A stretch of DNA of 64,000 nt from Amphirosellinia nigrospora (lineage: Eukaryota; Ascomycota; Sordariomycetes; Xylariales; Xylariaceae). A program made the translations under genes and the position numbers. This document shows positions 20,988-33,350 of this stretch, one piece after another; position 1 is the stretch's first letter, and each line of letters begins with the position of its first letter. The stretch lies in contig SCHM01000009.1 of NCBI GenBank assembly GCA_004123355.1, positions 124,001 to 188,000 on the forward strand. Direction: 5' to 3'. The notes below the pieces were generated by a model, which worked only from the letters and a program-made list of their open reading frames with translations, was not told the DNA's origin and made no database searches.

Positions 20988-23374
20988 TTACAAACAAGCA
21001 ACTATCCTTCCACCAATCCGAGAGCCCAGAAATGGTCTTCTCTCCGATTTCCTTCCGATAGCCGTTGCCTTGATATTTAGACAGGCGCCAGAAACATTGA
21101 CTTCAACTCGATAGGTGAGCATCCGGTGTGGAAATCTAGTTCCGCCTCGTTTAGGTAGTCGCTCCACCGGGACCGGAGTTGTCATATCAATAACGGCAAG
21201 CTCCCGAAATTCAGCGGGCTCTGCGTCCTTATTCGAAATGTGCTCTTCATCCTCGTTTTCCACCATTCTTTTGGGGGGCTTGCTGAGTCTTGACCTATAG
21301 ATAGGCTCAGAGAATGACGCGAAACCAACCTCGTCAACCTCAAAATATCTCTCGTACTCATATACTTGGCTGTAGGACTTGACGCTCTCACCCTGATAGT
21401 AAGTTAGCAGCTTCTCGACCTAATGATAAGGAGCTGGGAGACCAACACGAAGAATGATCCACTCCATTTGATCCCGGGCGACACGGAGGCCAGTTAATTC
21501 ATGTATCTTAAGATCTTCAGGATCGTGGATATGATGGCTGTGGTAGTTAGAATTGGTGTATATTCGCTGAAGAGAGTGTTGCCACTATTTTATCGATTGT
21601 CACTTACTCGAAAAGTTCAAACTTAGCCCACCCATAACTATACCGAGAGACATGTGATTCGACTTGGGTTTGATTGATTAGTTTTGCAGCTCCGGATACT
21701 GGGACATTTGGAGTCAGCTATCGCAACTGGTGAAACTTTTTGTCAAAAGTATAACTTATGGCTTGACAATTGCTAAAGCGAGAAGGGAATATTTTCAAGC
21801 ATCACTTACGGACTGCACCTCGTGCGATGGCCGTCCATCTAGAGAGCGGTCAGAAGATTCGACAAATTGCAAATGGAACGCTCTTACGGCATGTCACTCT
21901 CTTCGAAGAGTATCTCAACACGGCCCTCATACTGTAGGGAGAGTTTGCGGTAAATGTATTGGCAACGGCCAAAACCTCCGTTCAAAACAATGAACTAAGA
22001 AGACATATGTCAATTGTAAGGCAAGCGCCCAAATTAATCTGAATAAATGAAGTTGGCAGATCATACCTTGGGTGCGCTTCCATTCTTCTTCAGGATCGCT
22101 TCGACTTGTCTTTCAATAAGTTCCGAGATCTTTTCGAATACAGAATTGAAAGTATCATTCAAGTCGTTTCTTACCCAAAAGCCCACCATTAGTATGGCAT
22201 CTCAACTTACCTAATGATGGTAATGGGGCAGCAACTTACGGGGCCAATAGGACATCAGGCCTTCGGTTTCCTTGTGCGCCTAAATCAATACGATACCCTT
22301 TTCCTTGTCCATCATAATACTTTCGTTTGATTCCTTTTTCCCACACAGTATCGAGAATTCTCTTTCGCTCAAGTTTATGTATTTTATTCCAGGGCTTAAG
22401 ATTCTTATCGTCCCGCTTCTTCTGCCTCAATTTCTGTTCGATACAAGCTAGAAACGCTTGATCGAGAAAAGTTGCACCGCATAGTGCGCCTTCCCCTTCG
22501 ACGATCTCTTCCAGAACCAGCTGAGGCTGGATAGCTTTGACTCTAAAACTGACGAGGTCCTGAAAATTCCAATTCATGTGAGAGTTGTTGACGAAGGGAA
22601 ACAGAAAAGGCCACTTACCACAGTGCCACCACCCAGGTCAGCAATGACAAAGGCCTCCCCGGGCTCGAGACTGTCATATTTATGGTGAGTATAGATCGCG
22701 GCGAGAGCTGCGGCTTCTGGCTCGGAGACGATCGCGTGCGTTGTATCTTGGCATCCAGGTCGCTTGTTTAGAATTCCAGCTTTTTTCAATGCTTGTTCCA
22801 TTTTCTGAACTGCGTAGTCTTGCCATATGGCAGGCACTGTAACAACCACATGAAAAGAATGGGCGTGAAGGAAGTGTTGACCCCGAGCTCTGGAAATAGA
22901 TTTGAGAACATGCTCCCAAACTCTTGTAAGATAGTCCGAGATGACGGTAATAACGTTTTTCCCAGTCTTCTCAATAATCTGGCGGGCTTGCTCTACGTGT
23001 TCTGAGTTTCCCAGATTTGACTGCAAGTCATTCTTATCAAGCAATAGAAGCTTGAACCAGCGTATAACGGTCTCCGGTTCATCAGGATTCTCCTGTCCCC
23101 AAGTTATTTTCCCACCCGGTGAGTACGCTATATTGGATGGAACCTTTGGGCAGTCAGCAGTTGCCTCATCATAGTCTGATGTTTGCCAGAGCGTGAGTGC
23201 CTGCGGCGTGAGACTACTTAAGCTTTGAGTGTCTGATTTGATATAGTCATATGCTACGCCGGTGAATCTAGACAAGTTAGCAACCAGTGCAAACCCTACT
23301 GTGTCCCGTGCTTACGTAGTGCCAAAATCGATGCCAATAACTATCACGCCGCTCCTATTGCCTTCGAGTGCCAT
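20988..23374 (-). CDS. Hsp70-like (actin-type ATPase) protein, nine exons
   Basis: A divergent fungal Hsp70-like ATPase of 617 aa. Exons: 23374-23316, 23267-22619, 22559-22240, 22169-22067, 21994-21888, 21838-21810, 21698-21608, 21537-21447 and 21392-20988; every phase closes. Motifs: phosphate-1 IGIDFGTT (14-21), VVVTVPAIWQDYA, SEPEAAALAA, phosphate-2 ADLGGGTVD (about 229-237), adenosine-side VLNGGFGRCQY, PWTAIARGAV and RYSYGWAKF. The C-terminus lacks the classical substrate lid and resembles the fungal Hsp12A-like group. Introns carry CTAAC-type branches. A TAG at 21422-21420 looks like a nonsense codon but falls inside a 54-bp intron (21446-21393) with branch GCTAAC and acceptor CAG. The gene appears intact. 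Its client is unknown. Confidence 0.85.
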
Positions 23375-24553
23375 TTTGAATCGAATAGCAGATTTGTCGG
23401 GTTTGTTTGGTATGTTTTCGGATGTGCGAGGACAACTGAAGTTTAGAAATGGTACTAATAATGCTCACTAATTTGTTCCTTTTCGTACGGTATACGTAAA
23501 ATAGTAGGATAGAATTTAAGGCTGTGAGAATGGAGGTGACCGGAAGATAAACGAACCGCAACCTGGAAAAGGGGAAGAGAAACACAGTTTTCCGAGTCTG
23601 GTATAACTGTAGCACACAAACTAAGGAGGAGGATGCATATGTAGAGCCATGCGGCAGAAATGGTGAAGTGATTGTGTAGATTTATGTATGTAACAGGTAC
23701 CTAAATATCTAAGGTTGGATTTGAAGGAGATTCGGAGCAAGGAAGCTGAACGGTGAGGGGAGGAGACACTGAAAAAAGTCGGTACCTGGTTGTAGCATAC
23801 CTACCTAGGTAGGGCAAGTACGATATACCTGCGGGTATCTAAGTATGTAGGTATGCATCTAGGTAAAAACGTGATGTTGGCATTAGGTGCAAAGTAATGG
23901 AGAGGGAATTACCTAATTTACTTTAACAACTTGTAATTTAAAGGCGTGAAAAAGGATTGATCTCGCAATCATAAAGGTTACTAAGCTCTGCCACTTCTCT
24001 ATACCTAAAGAGTTATATATATAGTCAGGTCTATATGTTATAAATTAAGCCCATAGCTCAATACTGGTGGATATAAGCTATATACATCTTTGCAATGTTC
24101 CTGCCAAATGGTGGATGTCAAGCAGGCAAGTTAACAAAGCAGGTACTTGGATATGCCAGGATGCTCAAGATGCTACGTGCCTACCTAATAGTATGTAGAT
24201 GTATTAATGAGCACCGCCTTGTTGCACTTTCCTGCCCGCACCTACCTACTATCGGTAATAATTCCAGAGCGAATGTGACCTTAGCGTCCAATATCAGGTC
24301 TATTTAATAGGCAACAATATTGAGGAGATAGTACCTAATTACCTAAGTAGGCGTTGGTCCCTCATAGCTTGTGGGCACATGCATGAATCCTGATATCAAA
24401 ATATAATAATATCAAAACAGGGATTCATGACAGCCGACATATCCTGCCACTTGCGGTCTTCTTAAGTTATTATTTTTCCCCTATCCTACTTACCTACCTA
24501 CGCCGGTAGATAAAATATCATCTTGTCTTCGTCCTACCTCACACTTTTCAACC
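23375..24553. other. Intergenic with ACCTAGGT-rich tracts and a hairpin
   Basis: It holds the promoters of two divergent intact genes. Tracts such as ACCTACCTAGGTAGGG (near 23810) recur, as elsewhere in the window. An inverted repeat CATGAATCC / GGATTCATG (24382-24390, 24421-24429) encloses a 30-bp AT-rich loop. No gene. Confidence 0.5.
24382..24429. repeat. 48-bp hairpin with CATGAATCC arms
   Basis: The nine-base arms are perfectly inverted, and inner bases partly pair as well (TGATATCAAAATAT against ATATCAAAAC). It may form a stem-loop or be a tiny element relic, about 125 bp upstream of the next start codon. Confidence 0.6.
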
Positions 24554-26056
24554 ATGGATGCCTCAAAAAGAAAGCTTTCTATTACAGGTGTGAGCTCGGA
24601 CCAAATTAACAAGAAACAACGTCTAGGCTTGATAACAGGAGAAGAAGAAGTCGTCAACAATGCTACGTACAACGGCGAACCGGAAAAACACCCCGCTGAG
24701 CTCAATAACACTGCCAATAATTTCGTGCGCTCCTTCGATAAATTCTACGAAACCTGTATGAGAGAGAATAGGGAATTGAAAGATAAGTTGAAGTCGGCCC
24801 AACAAGAGGCTGCGCAACTAGCCGAGGACCTCCAACAAATTGCCGGTATACGCCATATCGCCCCGATCTCGACACTCTGCTGGAGAGCCAGTTTATGAGC
24901 CTCAGGACGACGTACGGTCGCTTACTTTCAACCTTTGCGACCCTCAAATATCATCATCCAGGGTTCTAGAACTTCCTGACCACGTAGTAGCGATGCTAAA
25001 AACAGTCTCTGGCGTTTCCATCGCTAAGCTTTTTAGAAGCAATTTACACGCACGTTACTTGGTTCAAGCTTTGATTTGGCGTCTTCTGTGTGACGATTTT
25101 TTAACCAATCCTTTCTTAATCTGGGGAGCGGGTAATGAAGTTGGGGATTTCGTTCGGAAAGTTTGGAGTATGCGCTTGGCTGTGACCTACCTTAGCCAAG
25201 TCTTTAGAGCTAACTGCATTTTCTAGATCACAAAATACTGCCCGTCAACCGCCGGCAGCTTTGGAGTACAATGACCGGACAAATACTGTTTGACATAGCC
25301 AACCCTCGCAATTCTCGACTTCAGAATTGGCTAAAGAAGCTGGCCGATCACGTTGGGCCGCTTGCCAAAGCAGAGCATAAGGATGATGTAGCGATGCATG
25401 TTGACCCAATTCTCCGCAAAGCTATTGAGCTTGCTGGAAATTTGGCTCGATCGCGCACAATGTCCGCCATACAAAGGAAGGAGCCGGGTGCTGATGACAG
25501 CGTTTCTCAGAAGTATGATGACAGATGGATGGAAGTTGTCGAGGTCAGTATTTTGTTTTCAGTGTTTCATTCTATACATCTTCGGAATTTGTCGACCGGT
25601 TACCTACTCTGAAATATTTTAATCAACAATTTTTGAGCAGGCCTAGATCATCAAAAATGATTTTATTCAATAGGCCATTACTAACTTGGGACTCTTGTAC
25701 AGAAAGCTATCGTCTCCTACGAAGATATCGACTTTCTTGTTACACCAGCATTAGTCCAACTCACCAATTCAAGAGGTGAAGCTTTTAAGTCTCCAAGAGT
25801 GATTGTCAAGGCCGAGGTTTGCTTCGGAAAAGGCCGCGTCGCTACTTCTACCCTTCTGGCGTCAGATTCTTCACGAAATAAAGGCCCAGAAATAGAGACT
25901 TCTTCCGGAAGACGAAGTCGAGTAGTCCGCAGACTGGGCATGGCTGCAAATGATGACAAAGTGAATGAAGAGCTCGAAACCGATGTCGATGTCGGCGAAG
26001 CGAAAGATTCAGCTTCGGACGTATACATCGACGAGCAGAAAGACGAGTCCGAGTAG
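24554..26056 (+). CDS. Uncharacterised coiled-coil fungal protein, four exons
   Basis: An intact model of 412 aa: exons 24554-24845, 24892-25167, 25227-25543 and 25703-26056, phases consistent. Residues 1-40 are basic and polar with a nuclear-signal-like KKQRLG. Residues about 55-95 form a heptad-rich coiled coil (RENRELKDKLKSAQQEAAQL). Exon 2 contains YEPQDDVRSLTFNLC and ALIWRLLCDDFLTNPFLIWG. Exon 3 has ARSRTMSAIQRKEPG, and the last exon VTPALVQLTNSRGE followed by an acidic tail. The layout recalls a widespread fungal family of unknown function. Intron 1 (46 bp) is the least certain, since all three frames stay open across it. Intron 2 has a good GCTAAC branch. It shares an upstream region with the Hsp70-like gene. 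Confidence 0.75.
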
Positions 26057-27504
26057 AAATAACAATTTATTGCCCAGAGGAATGCGGTGGGAATAGATGT
26101 CGGTCGTAACAGGGGTTCGCAGGTTGAGGGGCGCGGGCTGCCAACCACGGATCTTCGGGCGTCAATCATTGGTTCAGTGGCTTTGCTATGTGCTAAGAAC
26201 ACTTTTGGTCCCGCGCGGAGGTGATTTTATTATATTCAATTCCTTGCCTCAATGTCATCATGAAGGCTGCAGATAGGCACCGGAAATCTCACAGTAACCT
26301 AGCTATAGGCTATGTGCTCGAACTTATAGCAAATGTGACGTAGCGATAGGAGAATAAGATGACTAAGCTTGCGGAGTGTTAAGATTGAGTGTCCACTTGA
26401 AATCCAGTAGAATTTCGTGATTAGATGATTGCGATAAGAAGACCTCGCAGATATAAACTACATCCTTCTATCGGATTTTGGTATCTTGGCTGGCCACGAT
26501 CTCAGTAGGCACATATAACCTTTCTTGAAGCATTACGAAGATAGCCGAAAACGATGCTAGACAATTTGATGTTTGTTGGGGTCTTGGGCCTTGAAAGGTT
26601 GTATTATCGGCCGAACCCTGAATTCGGAAAAGATGCCTGCACCGAGACCCGCGCGACGCTCCTTTTCTTGCGTCGTCAATGTACTTCGAGCGATCTTATT
26701 TACTGTAGCATTAATGAAGTATATATTCTTTCCTACAGCATGCAATGAACTTGAGCTGGTTCGCTGTGCATGCTTTACCGATTAGGTACCTACTTACATT
26801 GCTCAATGATGCGCTGTTGAGTCTCGAGTCAAAGCTCGAGAAAAGTGAGCGCCAAACTACCTAGGTACCTAACTAGGTGCCTACTTATAAGTACCTAGGT
26901 ACCTAGGTAGCTTAAGCACACTCTTAGCTCTATATTTCAGTGGTGTTACTGGTCATCAAAGTTAGTGCACCGCAGCTGTAAATTAGGGAATCCACCCGTC
27001 GCACCCGAGACACACAAAACAGCTCTCTTACTTACGAGAAAGAATTGGTTAAATGTTTGCAGGCCTAGTGTACTACAGCGCGATCGACTTATTACCTACT
27101 ACCTAGGTACCTCCGACATTTTAGGTGTTTAGGCATGCTAATTAATGTGAAATACTACCTAATAAAATAGCGTGCTCATAGGGCTCTGTCGGGGCTCCGA
27201 GATCGCCATAACGGTCTGGGCTGGTGGACTTGGTCAAACGACCAACGCGGCCCGAATCGAAATCCGTGTCGCTGGACTCTACCTAGTATACGGGGTCGAA
27301 CACCGCATGCCTACCTACCTAATTCATCACCACCCGCTCGACCTACTAGGTACTACCCTACCGGACACCAGTTTCTAAATTTGTCACTACTCGCTTCATT
27401 GAGAAGCAAACAACAACTTCAACATCGAGTACGATTAAGAGCTTAAACGCAATACCGAAGGGTCGATTGAATAAGTAGCTAGGTAGTGTGCGACGCATCG
27501 CCCA
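26057..27504. other. Intergenic, AGGTACCTAGGT-rich
   Basis: No supported gene. Stretch 26850-26910 consists largely of overlapping CCTAGGTACCTAGGT palindromes, with more at about 27100 and 27310-27350. Confidence 0.5.
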
Positions 27505-28870
27505 GTGCGCCCAGTAAGGCACCATAGCGACCTCATGGCCCCAGGCGAGGGATGGCCGACCGAATCACACGAGCATGCCACATACATCAACAAGTACCTT
27601 CGAGACGCCCTCCTTTGCGTAGAGCAAGCCCAGGACCAACCCATCCCTGCCAATATAGCCAAGTCGACGGTTCTAGGAATTCTATCCTTAATCACGAAAA
27701 TACGAAACATGCCCGATGTCCCATCTATCCAAGAGACCTTATACCGTATGCAAAACGAAGCAAAAGAAGCCGCAAGCATTACCTCACCCACCCTAAACGA
27801 GATGAGAGACGACATGGGACACACAAACGCCCAGTCGCAGAAGGAACTACAGGAAAGCGTGAAAACGGAAACGAAGCTAAAGAAGCTGCGAGGGAGGCGA
27901 CCGAAGTAGGCAGGAGAGTCACGGCTGTATTGAGAGGAATCAAGAGCAACGGAATACAGAACCGCACAGCCGCTATGCCCTCCTACGTTGCGATGGCCGC
28001 TAGGGGTCTAGCGACAAGTATACGCAATACACAAAATCTTCACACGTCTCCCAAGCAGATCCAGAGGAGATCGTCGTAAACATCGACCGCGCTATTGAGC
28101 AGAGCAACAACGAGCACATTGTGAACATCAAAGTAGTATCCTCTAACTAGCTCAAAAGCGGAAACCTTAGCATCAAGACGGTCACAACCAAAGAGATGGA
28201 AACCCTGAGGCAATTGACAGAGGACTAGATTTACGGGATCGGAAACGGAGCATCTGTGCGGCTTCCAACATGCGGGATGCTCGTACACGGAATCCGCACA
28301 AACTCAATGGACATGGAGAAGTTGAAGACATTCGAAACGAAATACTACTAGATAACAAACCATTTATTCCAAACGCAGAGATCAGATATATAGGATGGCT
28401 TTCGAGAAAGTCTCTCACAAAACCCAGTACATGCTAATAAAATCATCGACGAAGGACTTCTCTGGCAAGGGCAAATGTTCCAGTGCGAACTATACAACAA
28501 GAGGAGCCAACTGAAGCAATGCTTCCAGTGTCAGAAATACGGCCACATAGGAACCCAGTGCAGGGCGACAAAAGTATATGGCATTTGTGCCGAAGAGCAT
28601 AGCTCACGAGACTGCCCTACCCGGATCGATACCACCGCGCCCAGAAAATGTGCGGTTTGCCAGGGAGCGCACGCCGCCTTATAAAGAGAGACGAAAGGGC
28701 CAAATAGGAGCCGCATACGACACACGCCCGGTTTACCATTCCACCACGGAGAAGGAGTCCCAGGATTTAATACCAGGAGAACTAAGGGCAACCGCTGGGG
28801 AGCCAGGCCGTACCCAGGAACCGAGGATCTCGAGGAGCAAATCCTCAGTCAGGAGAGACACAAAGAGCTA
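27505..28870 (+). pseudogene. Tad-type LINE ORF1 (gag-like) relic
   Basis: The first part (27535-27909) is a helical, charged frame containing YINKYLRDALLCVEQAQDQ. The later part (28475-28684) has two or three zinc knuckles: CFQCQKYGHIGTQC, then CAEEHSSRDC preceded by YGI, then CAVCQGAHA. This order of a coiled N-terminus and clustered zinc knuckles is that of ORF1 of fungal non-LTR (Tad-clade) retrotransposons. Frames shift several times between 27900 and 28470, and the third knuckle ends in a TAA where the family continues. No reverse transcriptase follows, so the element is truncated. It makes no product today. Confidence 0.75.
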
Positions 28871-31101
28871 ATGCCGGAGACATACACATGTCCGGCGACA
28901 AAGAGAACGAGCCCAACTCTGGATCTAGTAGCTAGAGACCGATTCGAATCAATCTGAGGATAACGTGTCACAGTCCAGGGTAAGACCAGCCTGGTAGATA
29001 CCATGGTCCAACTCGGCGACCTTGTCTTCGGGAAGCAGAGGTTCAATAGATGGGTTATTTTAAACCTACGAAACCTGTGAAGGGTGAGATAATCGCCTTC
29101 TATGGCAGTTTCTCAGTGTGTCCGAAACCTCTCTCTTATAACAGTGGGATAATGCGCCGAACCTGTCATGTTATCCACCTTAAGAAATAACCAAAACGAG
29201 CAATAACGCTTCTACGAAACTTACAAATAGATATAGTCCCAAAGTATGTAAATAAGTATAATTCAGTCCCCGCTTAGATCGTTGGTATTATGACAAATGC
29301 CGCAAAGGTATATTCAAGTTAGCTAGGCTGGACGTGACGGTCGCTGCACGTTTTACCACCTAACAATCCGCCACGAAGCAGGCTCTGGCACGCCAAGATA
29401 TGACAGCATTGTCACGATAAGCCAGGCATCACGGAAGAGCGCAAGATGGCCGACCCACGACGCCTGACACTGCCGGAGGATTCACCTATTCGCACATCTA
29501 TTTGGAAGGGTCCGTGTAAGCCAGCCAGCCAGCCGAGGCAGCTCGATACTCAACACAAGACATGATTCTTGCCAATGGTACTCTATATTGGATCGCAACT
29601 GCGGTAGGCGTTCGCAGCTCGCTCGGCAACATGCTCGAACGGTGCGCCTGTTATCTCAAATCGCTAAGTAGTAGCCTAGGACTAGACGACATCATCCATA
29701 AAGATTCACCAATCTTTAATTGAGCTATAATTGGACAGCCAGGATGTGCCGGGGGTGGAGGTTATTGCGCTGATCGGTGCCTTCATCGTACACGTGTTAG
29801 GCTTGAATCAATATCGCGAAATCGATCTGTTGACTCCCGCGTTATTGGATTCAGGTCGCCCCCTATAGTTATGAATAGCTATCAAAGCAGTTTCACTAAC
29901 TATGCTTTCGATTTATGCGTCGTTCTCAAGACTCGCTCAGCGGTAGTCGTTCTCAGTAATGGGACTGGGCATTTTGATACAACCGACTAGATCGCTCAAG
30001 ACCTACTCCAGACCATGCATCAACTCGAACCAAGTATAGTCTTCTCGGCAGCATATCTTCATTGTCAAACCAGAAATCTGCGGCTTCCGGTCGATGATAA
30101 GCAAGTTTATGGGACAGAGCCGCATTTGCTCCATGATTTTGTCGGGTTTTATACCATGGGTCGCCTTGATATCGTCCGCCTCTCAGTAGTTTTAAATCCG
30201 AAAGATACCCGCAGCCTACCCACAAGAACTAACAGGCATCAGAATCAAACGTGCGAGATGCGACGTTATACTTTTGGTATATTCTGTTATCTTCTGGAAA
30301 GCTACAAAAAGCCCTTGTCGCAAGGGTATCATCGAAGCTCGTCGTCGTCATTCCTCATTTCATTCATAAGAAATAAGACTAAGTTAGTCATTGGCTTGAC
30401 CTTGAAATTAGATGTGGAGGTCGAGGTGCAATTCTTGCGTTAGCAAAGGTAAAGCAATGGGGAAATTCCAAACCTCTACTGACTTGTATAATTATCCTTC
30501 CATCTCTGGTGCCCCTGAAGCCGTGGTAACCGTGCTAAGACGTGGATAGTCTGCCTTGACGTAAGTGCTAGTTTGACAAACGTCGTTGGGGATTGCGGAT
30601 GCCACTAGCTTTCACGGTGGCTCGCAGTGTATGCCGGAATTCGTAAGTGCTGACGAGTTGAAGGAAATCCGACGCCGAAAATGTATCAGTTATATCGACC
30701 CCAAATGTGCGGCTGGTGTGGTACGCCTTTTGAAGACGCGCGCCGTCGTATCTCTGCGATCGTATGTGACTACGGTTCTAGCTGCTCAGATGGTTATACA
30801 TATCTCGGCTTGATGGATTCACACTAGTAGCCGTGCGCGGCAAGAAAGGTTTATAACACTGCGCCATGAGTAGCAGATCTATTCAGATACTGAGCGAGCT
30901 TGTGGGGCCTGAAGAGGTGTACCACGCACACAACTCTACCATATCTATAAACCAGGATGCTAATTCTAGAGGCGCAGAATATGACGCCATCAGTAGCCAG
31001 TCCTTGATAATCTCTTCACCGTGTACAGAAAAGATGATGAGCTGAACATCTTAAGTGGCTGTACCCATACAGGCCAAGGCTACGCATATAGTTACGGTTA
31101 G
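28871..31101. other. Decayed sequence, no supported gene
   Basis: Only short frames remain. A minus-strand frame at 29953-30225 (containing HRPEAADFWFDNEDMLP) and a plus-strand one at 30586-30813 look protein-like but match nothing I know. Probably old transposon or gene debris. Confidence 0.35.
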
Positions 31102-31300
31102 GGTTTGGGTTTTTGACCCAAAACCTGTTGGATTATTCACTAACTAATGATTTCCTGAGACATCACTAATTAGGTCGCCCTCTTGATTACCTACCTACTT
31201 AATATATGTGGCAAGTGTGGTGTGGCTCGGCCAGTGGCTTGCTCCTCCACTTAGTCTTTCGGGACTAAATCATCAAGTTCACGCGGCAAATTAAAGTATA
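31102..31300 (+). repeat. LTR family A, copy 2, with adjacent hAT-end-like sequence
   Basis: From 31128 the sequence TGTTGGATTA begins as at 37020, and 31180-31270 shares ACTTAATATATGTGGCA, a GTGGCT...CCAGTGGC block and CTTTCGGGACTAAAT with the other copies. Just before it, TTAGGGTTTGGGTTTTTGAC (31102-31121) resembles the right end of the hAT-type element at 43158-43455. Confidence 0.5.
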
Positions 31301-31719
31301 GCCAAACCCCTAGTTTTCACAGTCAAGCGATGAAGTTCACCATCGTCACGACCGACGTAGACCATAGAGAGAGATAACGTCTCGATCCGAGACATCGCCC
31401 CACAGGTCTCATCATCAACCTCATAGTAAACCTATGGGCAAGTGAGGTGTTCATGAGGAAACCCTCCCACACAACCACAGACAACTTGAAAACACCCAAA
31501 TTAAAATCAACAAATCCGGCGATGAAATTGAATTACGGCTATTCATTTCTAAGAATCAACGCCCCAGGACAGAATCGCCCAAAGCCCAGGTCTCATAATT
31601 CATATCCCTGACCCCCTGACACCACAACCACACAACCCATAACCGGCCCATGTAAACAGTACCGCCATCTATCTATCTGCCTTAGGACAAGCAGGCAGGC
31701 AGGCAGGCATTATTCCCAG
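31301..31719. other. No supported gene
   Basis: AC-rich sequence with an AGGC tetranucleotide run (31690-31708). Nothing recognised. Confidence 0.4.
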
Positions 31720-31887
31720 ATAACAGACACCGCTAACGCCTCAAGACAGTACTCCATCGCCCACGACAAGCGCAACTACGATCTTAACCGCCTCGAGAGG
31801 ATCCTTCCTCTCGGCCAGGAGCTTATCGAGCATATCCGGCAGGCCGCCAGGGACTTCTTCTCGTCGCGCGCGTGCCCTGATGAACGG
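31720..31887 (+). pseudogene. Orphan coding exon of an unknown host-type gene
   Basis: Between a CCCAG acceptor and a GTTAGT donor lies a 56-codon open frame with strongly protein-like composition (SIAHDKRNYDLNRLERILPL, then LIEHIRQAARDFF). Codon third positions are GC-rich, unlike the AT-rich flanks. No neighbouring exon could be joined. It looks like a piece of a conserved gene copied here, next to the broken kinetochore-like gene. Confidence 0.4.
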
Positions 31888-31995
31888 GTTAGTAAATAAC
31901 AGAATAATTACGTATCATTTGCAGATTTTAAAAAAGAAGGAGAAACAATAGTATGATGGAGAGCGGGGAGTAAACTCAACATTTTGCAGGCGCGC

Positions 31996-33350
31996 TTAGC
32001 AAAAGGCCGATCCGACTCTTGGCCTCACCAGTCCAGTCGAATTCGACCTTCCAATTGATACGCGCCGTGACTTGCTTTTCTCCATCGTCATCCCGTGATC
32101 AGCGGTCGATATATCCAAGTCGAGACTCGAGCGGCCCATCAAGGCAATGACATCAGCTTTCGACGGGCCTTTCTTCTCAGACTCATCCTCCGCATCTTCG
32201 TCATTATTATGAGCGCCCCGACCTCTCCTCCTCCTCTTCCTCCTCCTTCCGCAAACTCTCCGCACACCGCAGGACCTTTTCGGGACTCCCAGCTCGCGGG
32301 TGACGGCGTGCCAGAACCGTGCGCGGCGCGTCGCGAGGCGTACCCACTCTCCCATGGCCCACGTGACGACGCTGACGTTTCTCGTGAGGGCGCTATTGCC
32401 GCCGCCGCGGAGCATCTTTTCAATGAAAGGCCCTAACTCAGTAACAGCGGCGGGATCAAGGCGGGGCACGCCAGCTCTGCGATCGAGAGCGACTTTGTGT
32501 TGACTGTCATATCGATAGTAGCGGCGAATAAGCCCGGCGAGCTCGAGGCGACGGATATTGCATGTCGTTGTAGTAGCGGTGCCTCTGGGTCCTCCTGCCA
32601 AGCGTAGTGATGGTGGAGGTGAAATTAAGCGGGGTGAAGACTTGTAGATAAGGCAGCTCTTCGTCAGCTGTCATGGGGATAGGATGATGGGAGACAGGCG
32701 GGGCCTCCTTTTTTCTTCCTTCTCTTTCACTGCGCCCGGGAGGACGAGCGGCGGAGCGAGAGCGCCGTGACCAAACGGGAGGAAGCCGATCGGATTCATC
32801 GCCGCCTCGAGCCAGTCCTGGCCAGGATCAGGTGGTGCCTCCTTTTTGGGCGGGAGCGCGTGTCGCCGTAACATGTCGAGCAAGCGGCTCTGCTCTTCGG
32901 CGTCGGGGAGGAGATCGGCGGTTTGTCGACGCGACGCCCCTTGTGCGCGATGCAGCCGCTCGTTCTCGCGAGATGCGACTCGCAGATCCTCTTCGAGCTG
33001 CGCGACCTCGGCCAGCAGGGCGTCGCGTAGCGCCTTTTTGTCCTCGAGGGGATCCGGCTCCGGCACCTGGCGCGCCGGGTGCGGTACCCATTTCCGACGC
33101 CTACGCCTAGGCTCCTCTCTCAGCGCGTCTCGTAACGGGGCCGATTCCTCGATCGTCAGATCCGGGGGCGCAGAGGGGGCTGCTTGAGAGGCGAGCTATT
33201 CATCTTGGCCGCGAGAGCCTTACTTCTCCTAAGGCGCTTAGACGGCGAATTGTGTATTCCGGAGGGCGAGGTGACGACAGAGGACGGATCGGAGAGGCCC
33301 TTCTTCGTCGGCGTGGGCTGTAGCTCGGGCTCTTGGGGTTCGATTTCTAG
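31996..33350 (-). pseudogene. Broken copy of a coiled-coil protein resembling a CENP-O/Mcm21-like kinetochore subunit
   Basis: The minus strand reads, in different frames, a basic N-terminus (SPSGIHNSPSKRLRRSKALA), then LTIEESAPLRD, a coiled coil (LLAEVAQLEEDLRVASRENE), then LLDMLRRHALPP and WLEAAMNPIGFLPFG, then ADEELPYLQVFTPL, IDMTVNTKSLSI, PRLDPAAVTELGPFIEKML, RNVSVVTWAMGEWVR and a basic, acidic tail. The order matches a conserved single-copy fungal protein that I associate, with moderate doubt, with the inner-kinetochore COMA subunit CENP-O/Mcm21. At least four frame changes show that this copy is dead. GC content stays high and the breaks are indels, not CpA-to-TpA stops, so RIP is not the cause. 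An intact parent should exist elsewhere. Confidence 0.5.

Noticed and set aside
21420-21422. Premature TAG in the Hsp70-like gene
   Set aside because: It falls inside a well-formed 54-bp intron with GCTAAC branch and CAG acceptor that keeps the frame.
31095-31125. TTAGGG words as telomeric repeat
   Set aside because: Only one TTAGGG occurs, within a hAT-end-like hairpin; no array.
32095-33187. Plus-strand frames over the kinetochore-like relic
   Set aside because: They are antisense shadows in GC-rich coding sequence; the minus strand carries the conserved motifs.
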